Shown: in pieces, positions 1 to 7,017 of the stretch | Numbering within the stretch: position 1 is the stretch's first letter | Layout: every line of letters starts with the position of its first letter | Origin: CAJBVG01 sp943372995 | GTDB lineage: Bacteria; Bacteroidota; Bacteroidia; Sphingobacteriales; Sphingobacteriaceae | Assembly: GCA_943372995.1 (NCBI GenBank) | Contig: CALSAQ010000001.1 | Location: forward strand, 434,001 to 498,000 | Length of the DNA: 64,000 nt | Direction of reading: 5' to 3' | Translations under genes and position numbers: made by a program | Notes under the pieces: model-generated | What the model was told of the DNA's origin: nothing | The model's database searches: none | The model's input: only the letters and a program-made list of their open reading frames with translations

Positions 1-32
1 GTTCTCCGAAGAGGTATTTGTGTTGGTCATTA

Positions 33-293
33 TTAATCAGGTAATTCTTCACAGAAAATACCTATGTTGTTTATTTCGTTAATATAAAAGTCAATTTCAA
101 ATTCTTTGGATACAATGCGAAGCACATGATCGCAATCTTGAATATCAAGATTCCAGGTAAGTACATCATCAACTGTTTCTAAGAAATGTTTCAAACGATC
201 GAATGCATCATGACTGACGATGTCTGTTTTAAATATAAAGATTCGATCAATATCATTAACCGTTGCCGGCTTAGTTGTATGGGTGGTTTGCAT
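33..293 (-). CDS. small protein of unknown function (ferredoxin/HMA-like fold pattern)
   Basis: An 86-residue soluble protein without signal peptide or membrane segment. I do not recognise a family. The predicted pattern of strand (about residues 17-23), amphipathic helix (28-41), strand (43-51), strand (56-62), helix (66-76) and strand (77-83) is that of a ferredoxin-like or heavy-metal-associated fold, but there is no CxxC metal-binding loop, so metal binding is not implied. It reads away from the tRNA gene and has its own -7 box (complement 343-350) with two palindromes in the predicted 5' untranslated leader. The start ATG follows a leader of roughly 45 nt. Real-gene status rests on the clean frame, the promoter and the typical composition. 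Confidence 0.7.
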   Translation of the reverse strand: MQTTHTTKPATVNDIDRIFIFKTDIVSHDAFDRLKHFLETVDDVLTWNLDIQDCDHVLRIVSKEFEIDFYINEINNIGIFCEELPD

Positions 294-314
294 AAGACAG
301 AAGATAAAAATCTA

Positions 315-338
315 ACGCTTAAAAGCGTGTGAATTCAC
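315..338. promoter_or_regulatory. two adjacent palindromes in the leader of the 86-aa gene
   Basis: ACGCTTAAAAGCGT at 315-328 and GTGAATTCAC at 329-338 are both perfect inverted repeats and lie next to each other just downstream of the predicted transcription start (near 339). They could be operator half-sites or two small 5' hairpins in the mRNA. Function is inferred only. Confidence 0.35.
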
Positions 339-342
339 GTTG

Positions 343-350
343 CAAATGTA
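343..350 (-). promoter_or_regulatory. TAnnTTTG -7 box of the 86-aa gene
   Basis: The complement reads TACATTTG, a perfect match to the Bacteroidota sigma factor -7 consensus TAnnTTTG. No TTTG -33 element is seen at the usual 19-21 nt spacing. Confidence 0.5.
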
Positions 351-462
351 AGTTCTTTTTCGAGGAAACCATATCTAAAACAAAATAGTTACAGTATTTT
401 TTCTAGAATTATAAAATATAAACAACTGATTGTCTAAGCATTAAAAAAATATTAATTTTTTA

Positions 463-493
463 TTTGGTAGAAATGATGCTTTTTGTACTTTTG
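463..493 (+). promoter_or_regulatory. promoter of tRNA-Ser
   Basis: TTTG at 463-466, a 19-nt spacer and TACTTTTG at 486-493 match the full Bacteroidota housekeeping promoter (TTTG-N19-TAnnTTTG). The mature tRNA begins 4 nt after the -7 box, so the primary transcript has almost no 5' leader. Confidence 0.8.
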
Positions 494-497
494 CGGC

Positions 498-582
498 GGA
501 GAGTTGGCAGAGTGGTCGATTGCGGCAGTCTTGAAAACTGTTGACTGTAACAGGTCCGGGGGTTCGAATCCCTCACTCTCCG
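498..582 (+). tRNA. tRNA-Ser (anticodon TGA)
   Basis: Acceptor stem GGAGAGT (498-504) pairs with ACTCTCC (575-581), discriminator G582. The anticodon stem GCAGT/ACTGT encloses loop CTTGAAA with anticodon TGA at 532-534. A long variable arm, as in all serine tRNAs, lies between it and the T arm (stem 558-562 with 570-574, loop TTCGAAT). CCA is not encoded: G582 is followed by CAAA. The last 17 nt recur at 729-745, there followed by CCA (see findings). Confidence 0.97.
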
Positions 583-583
583 C

Positions 584-624
584 AAAACAAAATGCCGCCC
601 GCAAGGGACGGCATTTTTTGTTTT
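584..624 (+). terminator. intrinsic terminator after tRNA-Ser
   Basis: Stem AATGCCG (591-597) with CGGCATT (609-615), an inner CCC-GCAA-GGG hairpin with a GNRA tetraloop, and a T-rich tract at 614-624. An A-rich run precedes it, so it can work in both directions. Confidence 0.8.
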
Positions 625-668
625 AGGACGTTTTGAATTTATTCACATAAGTTCTAAAACAAAAAATG
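612..668. repeat. 18-bp inverted repeat downstream of tRNA-Ser
   Basis: Positions 612-629 are nearly the reverse complement of 651-668 (one G.T pair) with a 21-nt loop. The left arm overlaps the terminator tail and the right arm begins a further, degenerate copy of the terminator hairpin (about 662-700, ending CGTCGGCATTTT). The alternating inverted layout resembles REP/BIME-type compound repeats. Function unknown. Confidence 0.6.
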
Positions 669-728
669 ACGGAAAGCGAAGCGTCGGCATTTTGCTTTGA
701 AGCCTCCCCCAAAGGGAACAGCGAAGCT

Positions 729-747
729 AATCCCTCACTCTCCGCCA
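729..747 (+). repeat. duplicated tRNA-Ser 3' end with encoded CCA
   Basis: 17 nt identical to the tRNA-Ser 3' end (567-583), here followed by CA so that the acceptor strand, discriminator G and CCA are complete. No cloverleaf precedes it, so it is a fragment and not a tRNA gene. A second terminator follows at once. This is the layout left when an integrating element uses a tRNA 3' end as attachment site, but no integrase lies between the copies. Confidence 0.6.
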
Positions 748-754
748 GTGAATT

Positions 755-785
755 AAAAACCCAGCATAAGCTGGGTTTTTTTGTT
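755..785 (+). terminator. second intrinsic terminator downstream of tRNA-Ser
   Basis: Stem AACCCAGC (758-765), loop ATAA, stem GCTGGGTT (770-777) followed by T776-782. Its distance to the tRNA-end copy (8 nt) is what a native tRNA terminator would have. Confidence 0.8.
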
Positions 786-830
786 TTTAATGAAACAAAA
801 TGTTATCCTATCTCAATACTTTCTAAAATA

Positions 831-863
831 CACCAGTTACCATTCACTAGTCACCAATTACTA
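831..863. repeat. heptamer tandem array at the stop codon of the VIT1-like gene
   Basis: Units CACCAGT, TACCATT, CACTAGT, CACCAAT and a partial TACTA follow each other without gaps. The last unit supplies the CTA that is the TAG stop codon of the minus-strand gene ending at 861. One of about ten such arrays in this window. Confidence 0.7.
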
Positions 864-1949
864 AGCAACCGAAACTCCCAAAAGCGTTCCTATTCCAAAA
901 GTCACTGCTGCTGCTGCAAGTCCAAATATTACTTGCCTAAAACCAGAATACCATACATTTTTTCCTGTAAATAATGTAATAGCTGCTCCTATTATAAATA
1001 AACCTAATGTACTTGAGGCCACACTTAAGTAAATTGCTTTTTTACCAATCATAAATATGAATGGGTATAAAGGAATAATGGCGCCAATGGCAAATAGTAT
1101 AAAAGAGTAAATGGCTGCTTCCATTGCGGAGCCTTGTAAATCTTCAGCATTAATACCTAATTCCTCTTTAACTAAAACTTCATGAGCTACTGTTTTATCT
1201 TTCATTATTTCTTCTGCCATTTCATTCGCCTGTTGCTCAGGAATCCCTTTAGAAACATATATTAAAGCAATTTCTCTTTTTTCTCCTTCTGGATTATTTT
1301 CCAACTCTTCCATTTCCAACTCCATCTGATTTTCGTAGAGTTCTTGAGAGCTTTTTACAGATATCCACTCTCCTAGCGACATTGATAATGCTCCAGCCAA
1401 GAGCCCTGCAGTACCTGCTAATAGTACTCCTTGATTTCCTGCTGTTGCTCCTGCCACACCCATAACTAAACTGAAATTAGAAACTAGTCCATCGTTCCCT
1501 CCCAATACCGCTGCACGTATGGCATTGCCTCCAACCGAACGATGTCGGCTTTCAAATTTTGATAAATGCTTCCCACTCACATTATCTTCTTTTTCTAATA
1601 TCGACCTAAGGATTTTTACGTGATTTGTTTCTCCTCCTGTGATTTCCATTTTGTTTTTCTTTTTAGCATTGAGCACTTGATACGATAGCGTTTTCTCCGT
1701 ATCCATTAATACGCCCAATACATAATCGTATCCAAACAATCTACCAATGGTATTTAGTGTAGTAGCCCTCCAAGAGGGTTTGAAGATTTTTTCTATAGGA
1801 AGCCCCGCTTTCTTAGCAAATGCTTCAGCGTGACCTCTCTCAATGTCGCTCATTTGCCTGTAAACATTTGCAATGGTAGCATCAGGTTCATTATCAGCTA
1901 ATTTTGAATATAAATACGAGGCGTCAATTTCTGTTTGTATTCCCGACAT
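861..1949 (-). CDS. ferritin-like/VIT1 (MbfA-type) membrane iron transporter
   Basis: A 362-residue fusion of an N-terminal rubrerythrin/ferritin-like domain (about 1-135) and a C-terminal VIT1/CCC1 membrane domain (about 145-362). The first domain has E7, the ExxH pair E37/H40, E85 and H110, placed as carboxylate-bridged di-iron ligands would be. The second has the family signature around 150-168 (GGNDGLVSNF) and about five hydrophobic segments. The family pattern is that of MbfA, a membrane-bound ferritin that exports or detoxifies iron at the inner membrane; manganese cannot be excluded. It reads divergently from mazG, and the stop codon lies inside a heptamer array. No iron-regulator site was recognised upstream. 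Confidence 0.85.
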   Translation of the reverse strand: MSGIQTEIDASYLYSKLADNEPDATIANVYRQMSDIERGHAEAFAKKAGLPIEKIFKPSWRATTLNTIGRLFGYDYVLGVLMDTEKTLSYQVLNAKKKNKMEITGGETNHVKILRSILEKEDNVSGKHLSKFESRHRSVGGNAIRAAVLGGNDGLVSNFSLVMGVAGATAGNQGVLLAGTAGLLAGALSMSLGEWISVKSSQELYENQMELEMEELENNPEGEKREIALIYVSKGIPEQQANEMAEEIMKDKTVAHEVLVKEELGINAEDLQGSAMEAAIYSFILFAIGAIIPLYPFIFMIGKKAIYLSVASSTLGLFIIGAAITLFTGKNVWYSGFRQVIFGLAAAAVTFGIGTLLGVSVA

Positions 1950-1984
1950 AATTTTGAGATTTATGGGTTAAGTATAAGCATGGG

Positions 1985-2014
1985 TTGCGTAGTACGTAAA
2001 TTTACCTAATATTG
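1985..2014 (+). promoter_or_regulatory. promoter of mazG
   Basis: TTG at 1985-1987, a 19-nt spacer and TAATATTG (2007-2014, one mismatch to TAnnTTTG). The ATG of mazG follows after only 4 nt, predicting a nearly leaderless mRNA. Confidence 0.5.
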
Positions 2015-2018
2015 TAGT

Positions 2019-2807
2019 ATGAACCAAATAGATCCTCGTCTGCAAGCATTTGAACGCTTACTCAATATCATGGACGACCTACGAGCAAAATGCCCATGGG
2101 ATATGAAACAAACCATGGAAAGTTTAAGACACTTAACCATAGAAGAGGTTTATGAACTCTCCGATTCTATTCTTGATAACGATATACAAGAAGTAAAGAA
2201 AGAACTTGGCGACATTATGTTGCATTTGGTATTCTATTCGAAGATTGCTTCGGAAACTAAGGCTTTCGACATTACTGATGTATTAAATAGCATTTCAGAA
2301 AAGCTGATTTCTCGTCACCCTCATATTTATGGTGATGTAGTTGTAAACAATGAAGAAGATGTGAAAAGAAATTGGGAACAACTCAAACTAAAAGAAGGAA
2401 ATAAATCGGTTTTAGAAGGAGTACCTGTATCACTTCCTGCACTGGTAAAAGCATCAAGAATACAAGAAAAAGCTAGAGGTGTGGGGTTCGACTGGGAGAA
2501 AAAGGAACAGGTATGGGAAAAGGTTGAAGAAGAAATGCAAGAATTTAAGGCTCACTTCAATGCCTCTACTACAGAAATTATCGACAAAGAAAATGCTGAA
2601 AAAGAATTTGGAGATTTATTATTTTCGCTGATTAACTATGCACGGTTTATAGATATTAACCCTGAAAATGCATTAGAGAAAACAAATAAAAAATTTATAA
2701 AACGCTTTCAATACCTAGAGTCTAAAGCTAAAGAACAAGGGAAAGCATTAAAAGATATGAGTCTATCGGAAATGGATATTTTCTGGGAGGAGGCAAAAAA
2801 ATTATAA
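2019..2807 (+). CDS. mazG: nucleoside triphosphate pyrophosphohydrolase MazG
   Basis: A 262-residue protein of the usual MazG length (the E. coli protein has 263). It hydrolyses (d)NTPs to the monophosphate and pyrophosphate, cleaning the nucleotide pool. Two MazG repeats are visible: the first has CPWD at 25-28, the ExxE metal ligands at 43-46 and ELGD at 62-65; the second has QEF near 173 and EKEFGDLLF near 194-202. Mg-dependent catalysis lies in the second repeat in the E. coli enzyme. The lipoprotein gene starts 2 nt after the stop, so both are probably co-transcribed. Confidence 0.95.
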   Translation: MNQIDPRLQAFERLLNIMDDLRAKCPWDMKQTMESLRHLTIEEVYELSDSILDNDIQEVKKELGDIMLHLVFYSKIASETKAFDITDVLNSISEKLISRHPHIYGDVVVNNEEDVKRNWEQLKLKEGNKSVLEGVPVSLPALVKASRIQEKARGVGFDWEKKEQVWEKVEEEMQEFKAHFNASTTEIIDKENAEKEFGDLLFSLINYARFIDINPENALEKTNKKFIKRFQYLESKAKEQGKALKDMSLSEMDIFWEEAKKL

Positions 2808-2808
2808 C

Positions 2809-3546
2809 ATGAAAAGAATACTAATTTTATTAAGCATTGGAATTTTCACCACAGCTTGTAATACTGAGAAGGAGTTAAATCAACAAATGACTGGCCATTG
2901 GGTTAATGAAGAGTTCTATAATCACATCTCCTCTAAAAAGAACTTAATTGAGTATAATGGCGATAAGTTTGAATTAATAATACCTGCCGACGATACCAAT
3001 TACACACTAATAAATCTTAATGGTAGAGCAAAATCTGGTGCTATAGAGTTATTTGCAAAGAATCATTTGGTGATAAAGAACTATTTCGGAAATTATCAGA
3101 ATGCAGACATCAAATTAAATAATAACCAGCTTGAATTTATAAATTCTAGTATTTCGGAAGTAGTGAAGTATGTAAAGGTAGATGCATCTGAATTAGATAG
3201 TAATGCTGTAGAAACTTATGTTTCATATATCATGCCTTTTATAAATAAAAATTATATAGCAGGAACCTATCAATTAGATAGCCTAAAAATTGCATTCACA
3301 GAAGGTGGTAAAATCAGTGGATTATCAGAACTCGTTAATTACTCTTTGTGTTTATCTAAGGATTGTAGAAACAACAATCGTTACAACACTATTTTCCTAG
3401 CGAACAAAAAAAATGAAGGTTACTATTACGAATACGAACAAAAGAACGATTCTTTATACATTTTTGAAATAGATAAAGCAAGGTTCGACCACGGTTTATC
3501 TGCTGGAAATCTTGGTGTAAAGTATGCTATGAAAAAGATTAACTAA
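2809..3546 (+). CDS. lipoprotein of unknown function
   Basis: 245 residues with a lipoprotein signal peptide: MKR, a hydrophobic core, and the lipobox TTAC with cysteine at residue 17. The mature part (about 18-245) looks beta-rich with many Asn and Lys and no motif I recognise. It probably sits on the periplasmic face of the inner membrane or on the outer membrane. It starts 2 nt after mazG and its last 8 nt overlap the 3' end of the convergent permease gene. The function cannot be inferred from the mazG neighbour. Confidence 0.8.
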   Translation: MKRILILLSIGIFTTACNTEKELNQQMTGHWVNEEFYNHISSKKNLIEYNGDKFELIIPADDTNYTLINLNGRAKSGAIELFAKNHLVIKNYFGNYQNADIKLNNNQLEFINSSISEVVKYVKVDASELDSNAVETYVSYIMPFINKNYIAGTYQLDSLKIAFTEGGKISGLSELVNYSLCLSKDCRNNNRYNTIFLANKKNEGYYYEYEQKNDSLYIFEIDKARFDHGLSAGNLGVKYAMKKIN

Positions 3547-4741
3547 AGCGAATCGCTTTTAATGGACTAATTCTAGTAATTAAGAAGGAAGCCATAAAAA
3601 CAAAAATCATACATACTATATATGTCCCAATGTTGATGTAAATAAAATCCGAAAGGTTTAAATCTACTGGCACATACGACATAAAATAAGAACGCTGGTC
3701 TAATTTTATAAGATGAGTTTGTTGCTGTACAAGCGCCAAAGTAATAGTGAACACATTACCAATAATAAGTCCAATGGCAATTAAATAACTCGCATTATAG
3801 TAAAATATTTTTCTAATAGCAGTATTACCAGCACCAAGTGTTTTTAATATTCCAATAAATGATGTTCTCTCTAATATCAATATTAGCAATGCTGAAATCA
3901 TATTTATACCAGCTACAAGTAGCATTAATATAATGATTACTTTAGCATTAACATTTAATAATTCTACCCAATCATATAAGTTAGGATATAACTCTTTATT
4001 GCTAATGGCCTTTTGATCTAGGGGAAGCAAATCGTTTAACTGATCAACTATTAATTCAGTATCTGTATTAGTTTTAAGTGAAATTTGGTATGCCCCTGTT
4101 TGATTTTCCGACCAATCGTTTACCGAACGGATTAGTCCTAAATCAGAAATAATGGTATTCCTATCCAGTTCTTCTATCCCAGTTTCATATATCCCGACAA
4201 CCTTAAGTTTCCTGATTTTTATTTGTTGATCTGCAAAATAAAAAAATGCCGACTGATTGATTTTAATATTGAATTTATCACTAAGAATCTTGCTAATTAA
4301 AATCTCGTTTTTATCATTCAACCTCTTCCCGGAAATTATACTCTGAATAATAAATTGATATGAGTTGATGTCTGAAACTCCTTTTAAAATAACAGGTTCT
4401 GCCCTATTATTGATTTTCAGCAAGGCAATTTTTGTGGCGTAGGAGAAATAATTTTCAACACCATTTATTCCTCTAATTTTTTGCTCTATTGTAGCGTCTC
4501 TTTGAATAAAGTAATTTTTTTCAAAGGAATTGGGTTGATAGGCATTAATTTGAACTTCACCAGAAAAACCATTTAATTTTTCTTTGATTGTTGATTTAAA
4601 ACCTCTGATAATGCCAATACTCATTAACATTACCAATACACCTAAACTAATTCCAGCAATAGCTATTCTTACAATCAGCTTAGAAAAACTCCGTTTCGAT
4701 TGTAGTGTAATACGTTTAGCTATGGTATAAGTATAATTCAA
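3539..4741 (-). CDS. LolC/LolE-like ABC transporter permease
   Basis: 400 residues with the FtsX/LolC/E architecture: an N-terminal membrane helix at about 22-44, a large periplasmic MacB-like domain (about 45-255), and three C-terminal helices (about 263-290, 313-335, 370-390) ending with SPLKAIRFS, a typical FtsX tail. LolCDE extracts lipoproteins from the inner membrane for transfer to the outer membrane; this single-type permease is common in Bacteroidota and probably acts as a homodimer with a separate LolD. The only start in frame before the first helix is TTG at 4741, since no ATG precedes the membrane segment. No ATPase gene is adjacent; the ATPase at 59521-60240 is a distant candidate. 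Confidence 0.85.
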   Translation of the reverse strand: MNYTYTIAKRITLQSKRSFSKLIVRIAIAGISLGVLVMLMSIGIIRGFKSTIKEKLNGFSGEVQINAYQPNSFEKNYFIQRDATIEQKIRGINGVENYFSYATKIALLKINNRAEPVILKGVSDINSYQFIIQSIISGKRLNDKNEILISKILSDKFNIKINQSAFFYFADQQIKIRKLKVVGIYETGIEELDRNTIISDLGLIRSVNDWSENQTGAYQISLKTNTDTELIVDQLNDLLPLDQKAISNKELYPNLYDWVELLNVNAKVIIILMLLVAGINMISALLILILERTSFIGILKTLGAGNTAIRKIFYYNASYLIAIGLIIGNVFTITLALVQQQTHLIKLDQRSYFMSYVPVDLNLSDFIYINIGTYIVCMIFVFMASFLITRISPLKAIRFS

Positions 4742-4770
4742 TGAAATATGTTTATATCGAATGCTTTGAT

Positions 4771-4778
4771 TATTTTTG
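4771..4778 (+). promoter_or_regulatory. TAnnTTTG -7 box that decides the start of the NamZ-like gene
   Basis: TATTTTTG is a perfect -7 box. It lies downstream of the upstream in-frame ATG at 4748, so that ATG would not be on the transcript; the next ATG at 4799 begins a clear signal peptide. Confidence 0.6.
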
Positions 4779-4798
4779 GTTTAAATATAAGCAAACGA

Positions 4799-5989
4799 AT
4801 GCAAAAAAAGAGTTTAACGATAATTAGTCTATTATTTTTCTGCTGCACAACCCTATTCACATTTGCACAAGGAAGAAAAGCAAGTGCTGTTATTCCAGCA
4901 GCACACCTAAGCTATAAGTACATTAAACTGTTAAAAGACAAACGAGTAGGCATGGTTGTTAACCAAACCTCAACCATTGGGAATACTCATTTAGTCGACA
5001 GTCTATTGCATATTGGTATTGATGTAAAAAAAATATTCTGCCCTGAGCATGGCTTTCGTGGGAACTTAGATGCAGGCGAGGATGTGAACTCGAGCATAGA
5101 TTCGGCAACAAAGCTACCTCTAATCTCCATATACGGTAATAACAAAAAGCCTAGTGTAAAAGATTTAGAAGGGATAGACATTATGGTTTTTGATATACAA
5201 GATGTTGGTGTACGTTTTTATACATATATATCTACACTCCATTATGTGATGGAAGCATGTGCAGAAAATAACATCCCGCTATTAATTCTCGATAGACCAA
5301 ATCCAAATGGAGATTATATTGATGGGCCTGTAATGAGAAAAGAATTCAGCTCATTTGTAGGCATGCATCCTGTGCCTATTGTACATGGAATGACCATGGC
5401 CGAATATGCACGCATGATTAATGGTGAAGGTTGGCTGGCAAATTCTATTAAATGCAAATTACATATCGTAAGAAATGCCGAATACAATCACAATAAAAAC
5501 TACACATTACCCATAAAACCCTCACCAAATATTGTTGATCAAGAGGCTATTCGCCTATATCCTTCTGTTTGCTTATTCGAAGGCACTGTAATTAGTGTAG
5601 GTAGAGGCACCTATGCACCTTTTAAAATTATTGGTCACCCTAGTTTAGAAAGCAAGTACTCATTCACATTTACACCTGAATCCATAATTGGCATGAGCAA
5701 AGAGCCTCCATATAAAAACCAAATATGTTATGGTATTGATATTCCCACTTATTTAAACGATAGTGTTTTTGATGTAAAAGAACTAAAATTAGTATGGCTC
5801 ATCGATTTTTATAATGCCTATGAAAACAAAGAGAAATTCTTTAACTCGTATTTCGAAAAATTAGTTGGAAATAGCGAGCTTAGGAAACAAATTATGGAAG
5901 GAAAAACCGAAGCCCAAATAAAAGAAACTTGGCAAGAAGATTTGCTCAAGTACAAAGAAATGAGAAGAAAATATTTATTGTATAGATGA
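4799..5989 (+). CDS. DUF1343 exo-beta-N-acetylmuramidase (NamZ-like)
   Basis: 396 residues from ATG 4799. A signal peptide (KKSLTIISLLFFCCTTLFTFAQ region, cleaved after FAQ) precedes a full-length DUF1343 domain. Family motifs seen are LLKDKRVGMVVNQTS, FCPEHGFRGNLDAGEDV, DIQDVGVRFYTY and LDRPNPNG. NamZ-type members remove terminal N-acetylmuramic acid from peptidoglycan fragments, so a role in cell-wall turnover or recycling in the periplasm is likely. I chose the start over 4748 because of the promoter position and the signal peptide. Its stop overlaps the ATG of fmt by 4 nt (ATGA), indicating translational coupling. Confidence 0.88.
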   Translation: MQKKSLTIISLLFFCCTTLFTFAQGRKASAVIPAAHLSYKYIKLLKDKRVGMVVNQTSTIGNTHLVDSLLHIGIDVKKIFCPEHGFRGNLDAGEDVNSSIDSATKLPLISIYGNNKKPSVKDLEGIDIMVFDIQDVGVRFYTYISTLHYVMEACAENNIPLLILDRPNPNGDYIDGPVMRKEFSSFVGMHPVPIVHGMTMAEYARMINGEGWLANSIKCKLHIVRNAEYNHNKNYTLPIKPSPNIVDQEAIRLYPSVCLFEGTVISVGRGTYAPFKIIGHPSLESKYSFTFTPESIIGMSKEPPYKNQICYGIDIPTYLNDSVFDVKELKLVWLIDFYNAYENKEKFFNSYFEKLVGNSELRKQIMEGKTEAQIKETWQEDLLKYKEMRRKYLLYR

Positions 5990-6915
5990 GGATAGTATTC
6001 ATGGGGACGCCCGATTTTGCGGTGGCTTCTTTAGATAGGTTAGTTAGTAACCACAAAAATATTGTGGCGGTGGTAACGAGTGCAGATAAGCCTGCTGGTC
6101 GCGGACAGAAAATATCAGAATCGGCAGTGAAAAAATATGCAGTAGAAAAAGGCCTGAAGGTATTACAACCCGAGAAATTAAAATCGCCCGAATTTATTAA
6201 CGAGTTAAGAGCATTAAATGCTGATTTGTTTATTGTAGTGGCATTCCGAATGCTACCAGAAATAGTTTGGACTATGCCAGCTAAAGGTACATTTAACTTA
6301 CATGCCTCACTCCTTCCTCAATACAGAGGAGCTGCTCCCATCAATTGGGCCATCATTAATGGAGAAAAAGAATCGGGAGTAACTACATTTTTTCTTAAAC
6401 ACGAAATCGATACTGGTGCAATTATCCACCAAGTGAAAACACCAATACACGCTAATATGTCGGCAGGAGAATTGCACGATGTGCTTATGCGCATTGGTGC
6501 CGATTTAGTTTTGAAAACAGTCGAAGATATTGAGTTGAACAAAGTAAATCCTATATCTCAAGAGGAAGCTATGAAAGCAAATGGGATAACGGAATCTGAA
6601 CTAAAGCATGCTCCAAAAATATTTAAACCTGATATGGAGATTAAATGGAATGATACTGCAAAAAATATTTATCATCATATCAAAGGATTAAGTCCATACC
6701 CTACAGCGTTTACAAAATTCAACGACTTGGTAATGAAAATATATGATGCCGAGATTAGCGACAAGCTAGATATGGCATCAGGTCAATACCTCAGCGATCA
6801 TAAGAGTTACCTGAAGTTTCAGTGTGCCGACTACTCAATTTCTATAAAAGAACTTCAACTCGAAGGCAAAAAGAAAATGGGGATTGAAGAGTTTTTAAGA
6901 GGTTATAAGTTTTGA
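5986..6915 (+). CDS. fmt: methionyl-tRNA formyltransferase
   Basis: 309 residues, standard length. It formylates the initiator Met-tRNA with 10-formyl-tetrahydrofolate. The catalytic set is present: N104, H106 and D142, with the SLLPQYRG loop at 108-115 and the start MRIVFMGTPDFA. The C-terminal domain (about 206-309) contains the usual OB-like fold that holds the tRNA. ATGA overlap with the muramidase gene. A 13-bp inverted repeat follows and may end transcription from both sides. Standard housekeeping gene, no anomaly. Confidence 0.97.
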   Translation: MRIVFMGTPDFAVASLDRLVSNHKNIVAVVTSADKPAGRGQKISESAVKKYAVEKGLKVLQPEKLKSPEFINELRALNADLFIVVAFRMLPEIVWTMPAKGTFNLHASLLPQYRGAAPINWAIINGEKESGVTTFFLKHEIDTGAIIHQVKTPIHANMSAGELHDVLMRIGADLVLKTVEDIELNKVNPISQEEAMKANGITESELKHAPKIFKPDMEIKWNDTAKNIYHHIKGLSPYPTAFTKFNDLVMKIYDAEISDKLDMASGQYLSDHKSYLKFQCADYSISIKELQLEGKKKMGIEEFLRGYKF

Positions 6916-6927
6916 GTTGAACTTTTT

Positions 6928-6978
6928 CTGTGTCTCTGTGCCTCTGTGTTAAAGAAAAACCTAATCACAGAGACACAG
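6928..6978. repeat. inverted heptamer-type repeat between convergent genes
   Basis: CTGTGTCTCTGTG (6928-6940) is the exact reverse complement of 6966-6978. Within the arms the unit CTCTGTG recurs (6934-6940, 6942-6948), and 6942-6948 can also pair with 6966-6972. It lies between the 3' ends of fmt and the aminotransferase, where a two-way terminator would be expected, but lacks a proper T tract. Confidence 0.65.
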
Positions 6979-7017
6979 GGGCAAATCCACATCAATGGTC
7001 AATATCGTTGCAGCGAT

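Noticed and set aside
729..747. Second tRNA-Ser gene
   Set aside because: Only the 3' strand of the acceptor and part of the T arm are present; no D or anticodon arm.
831..863. Heptamer arrays as CRISPR
   Set aside because: Units of 7-8 bp without spacers; no cas gene in the window.
666..974. Open frame on the plus strand of 102 codons
   Set aside because: It crosses the hairpin cluster, the tRNA-end copy, a terminator and the 3' end of the VIT1-like gene; no coding-like composition.
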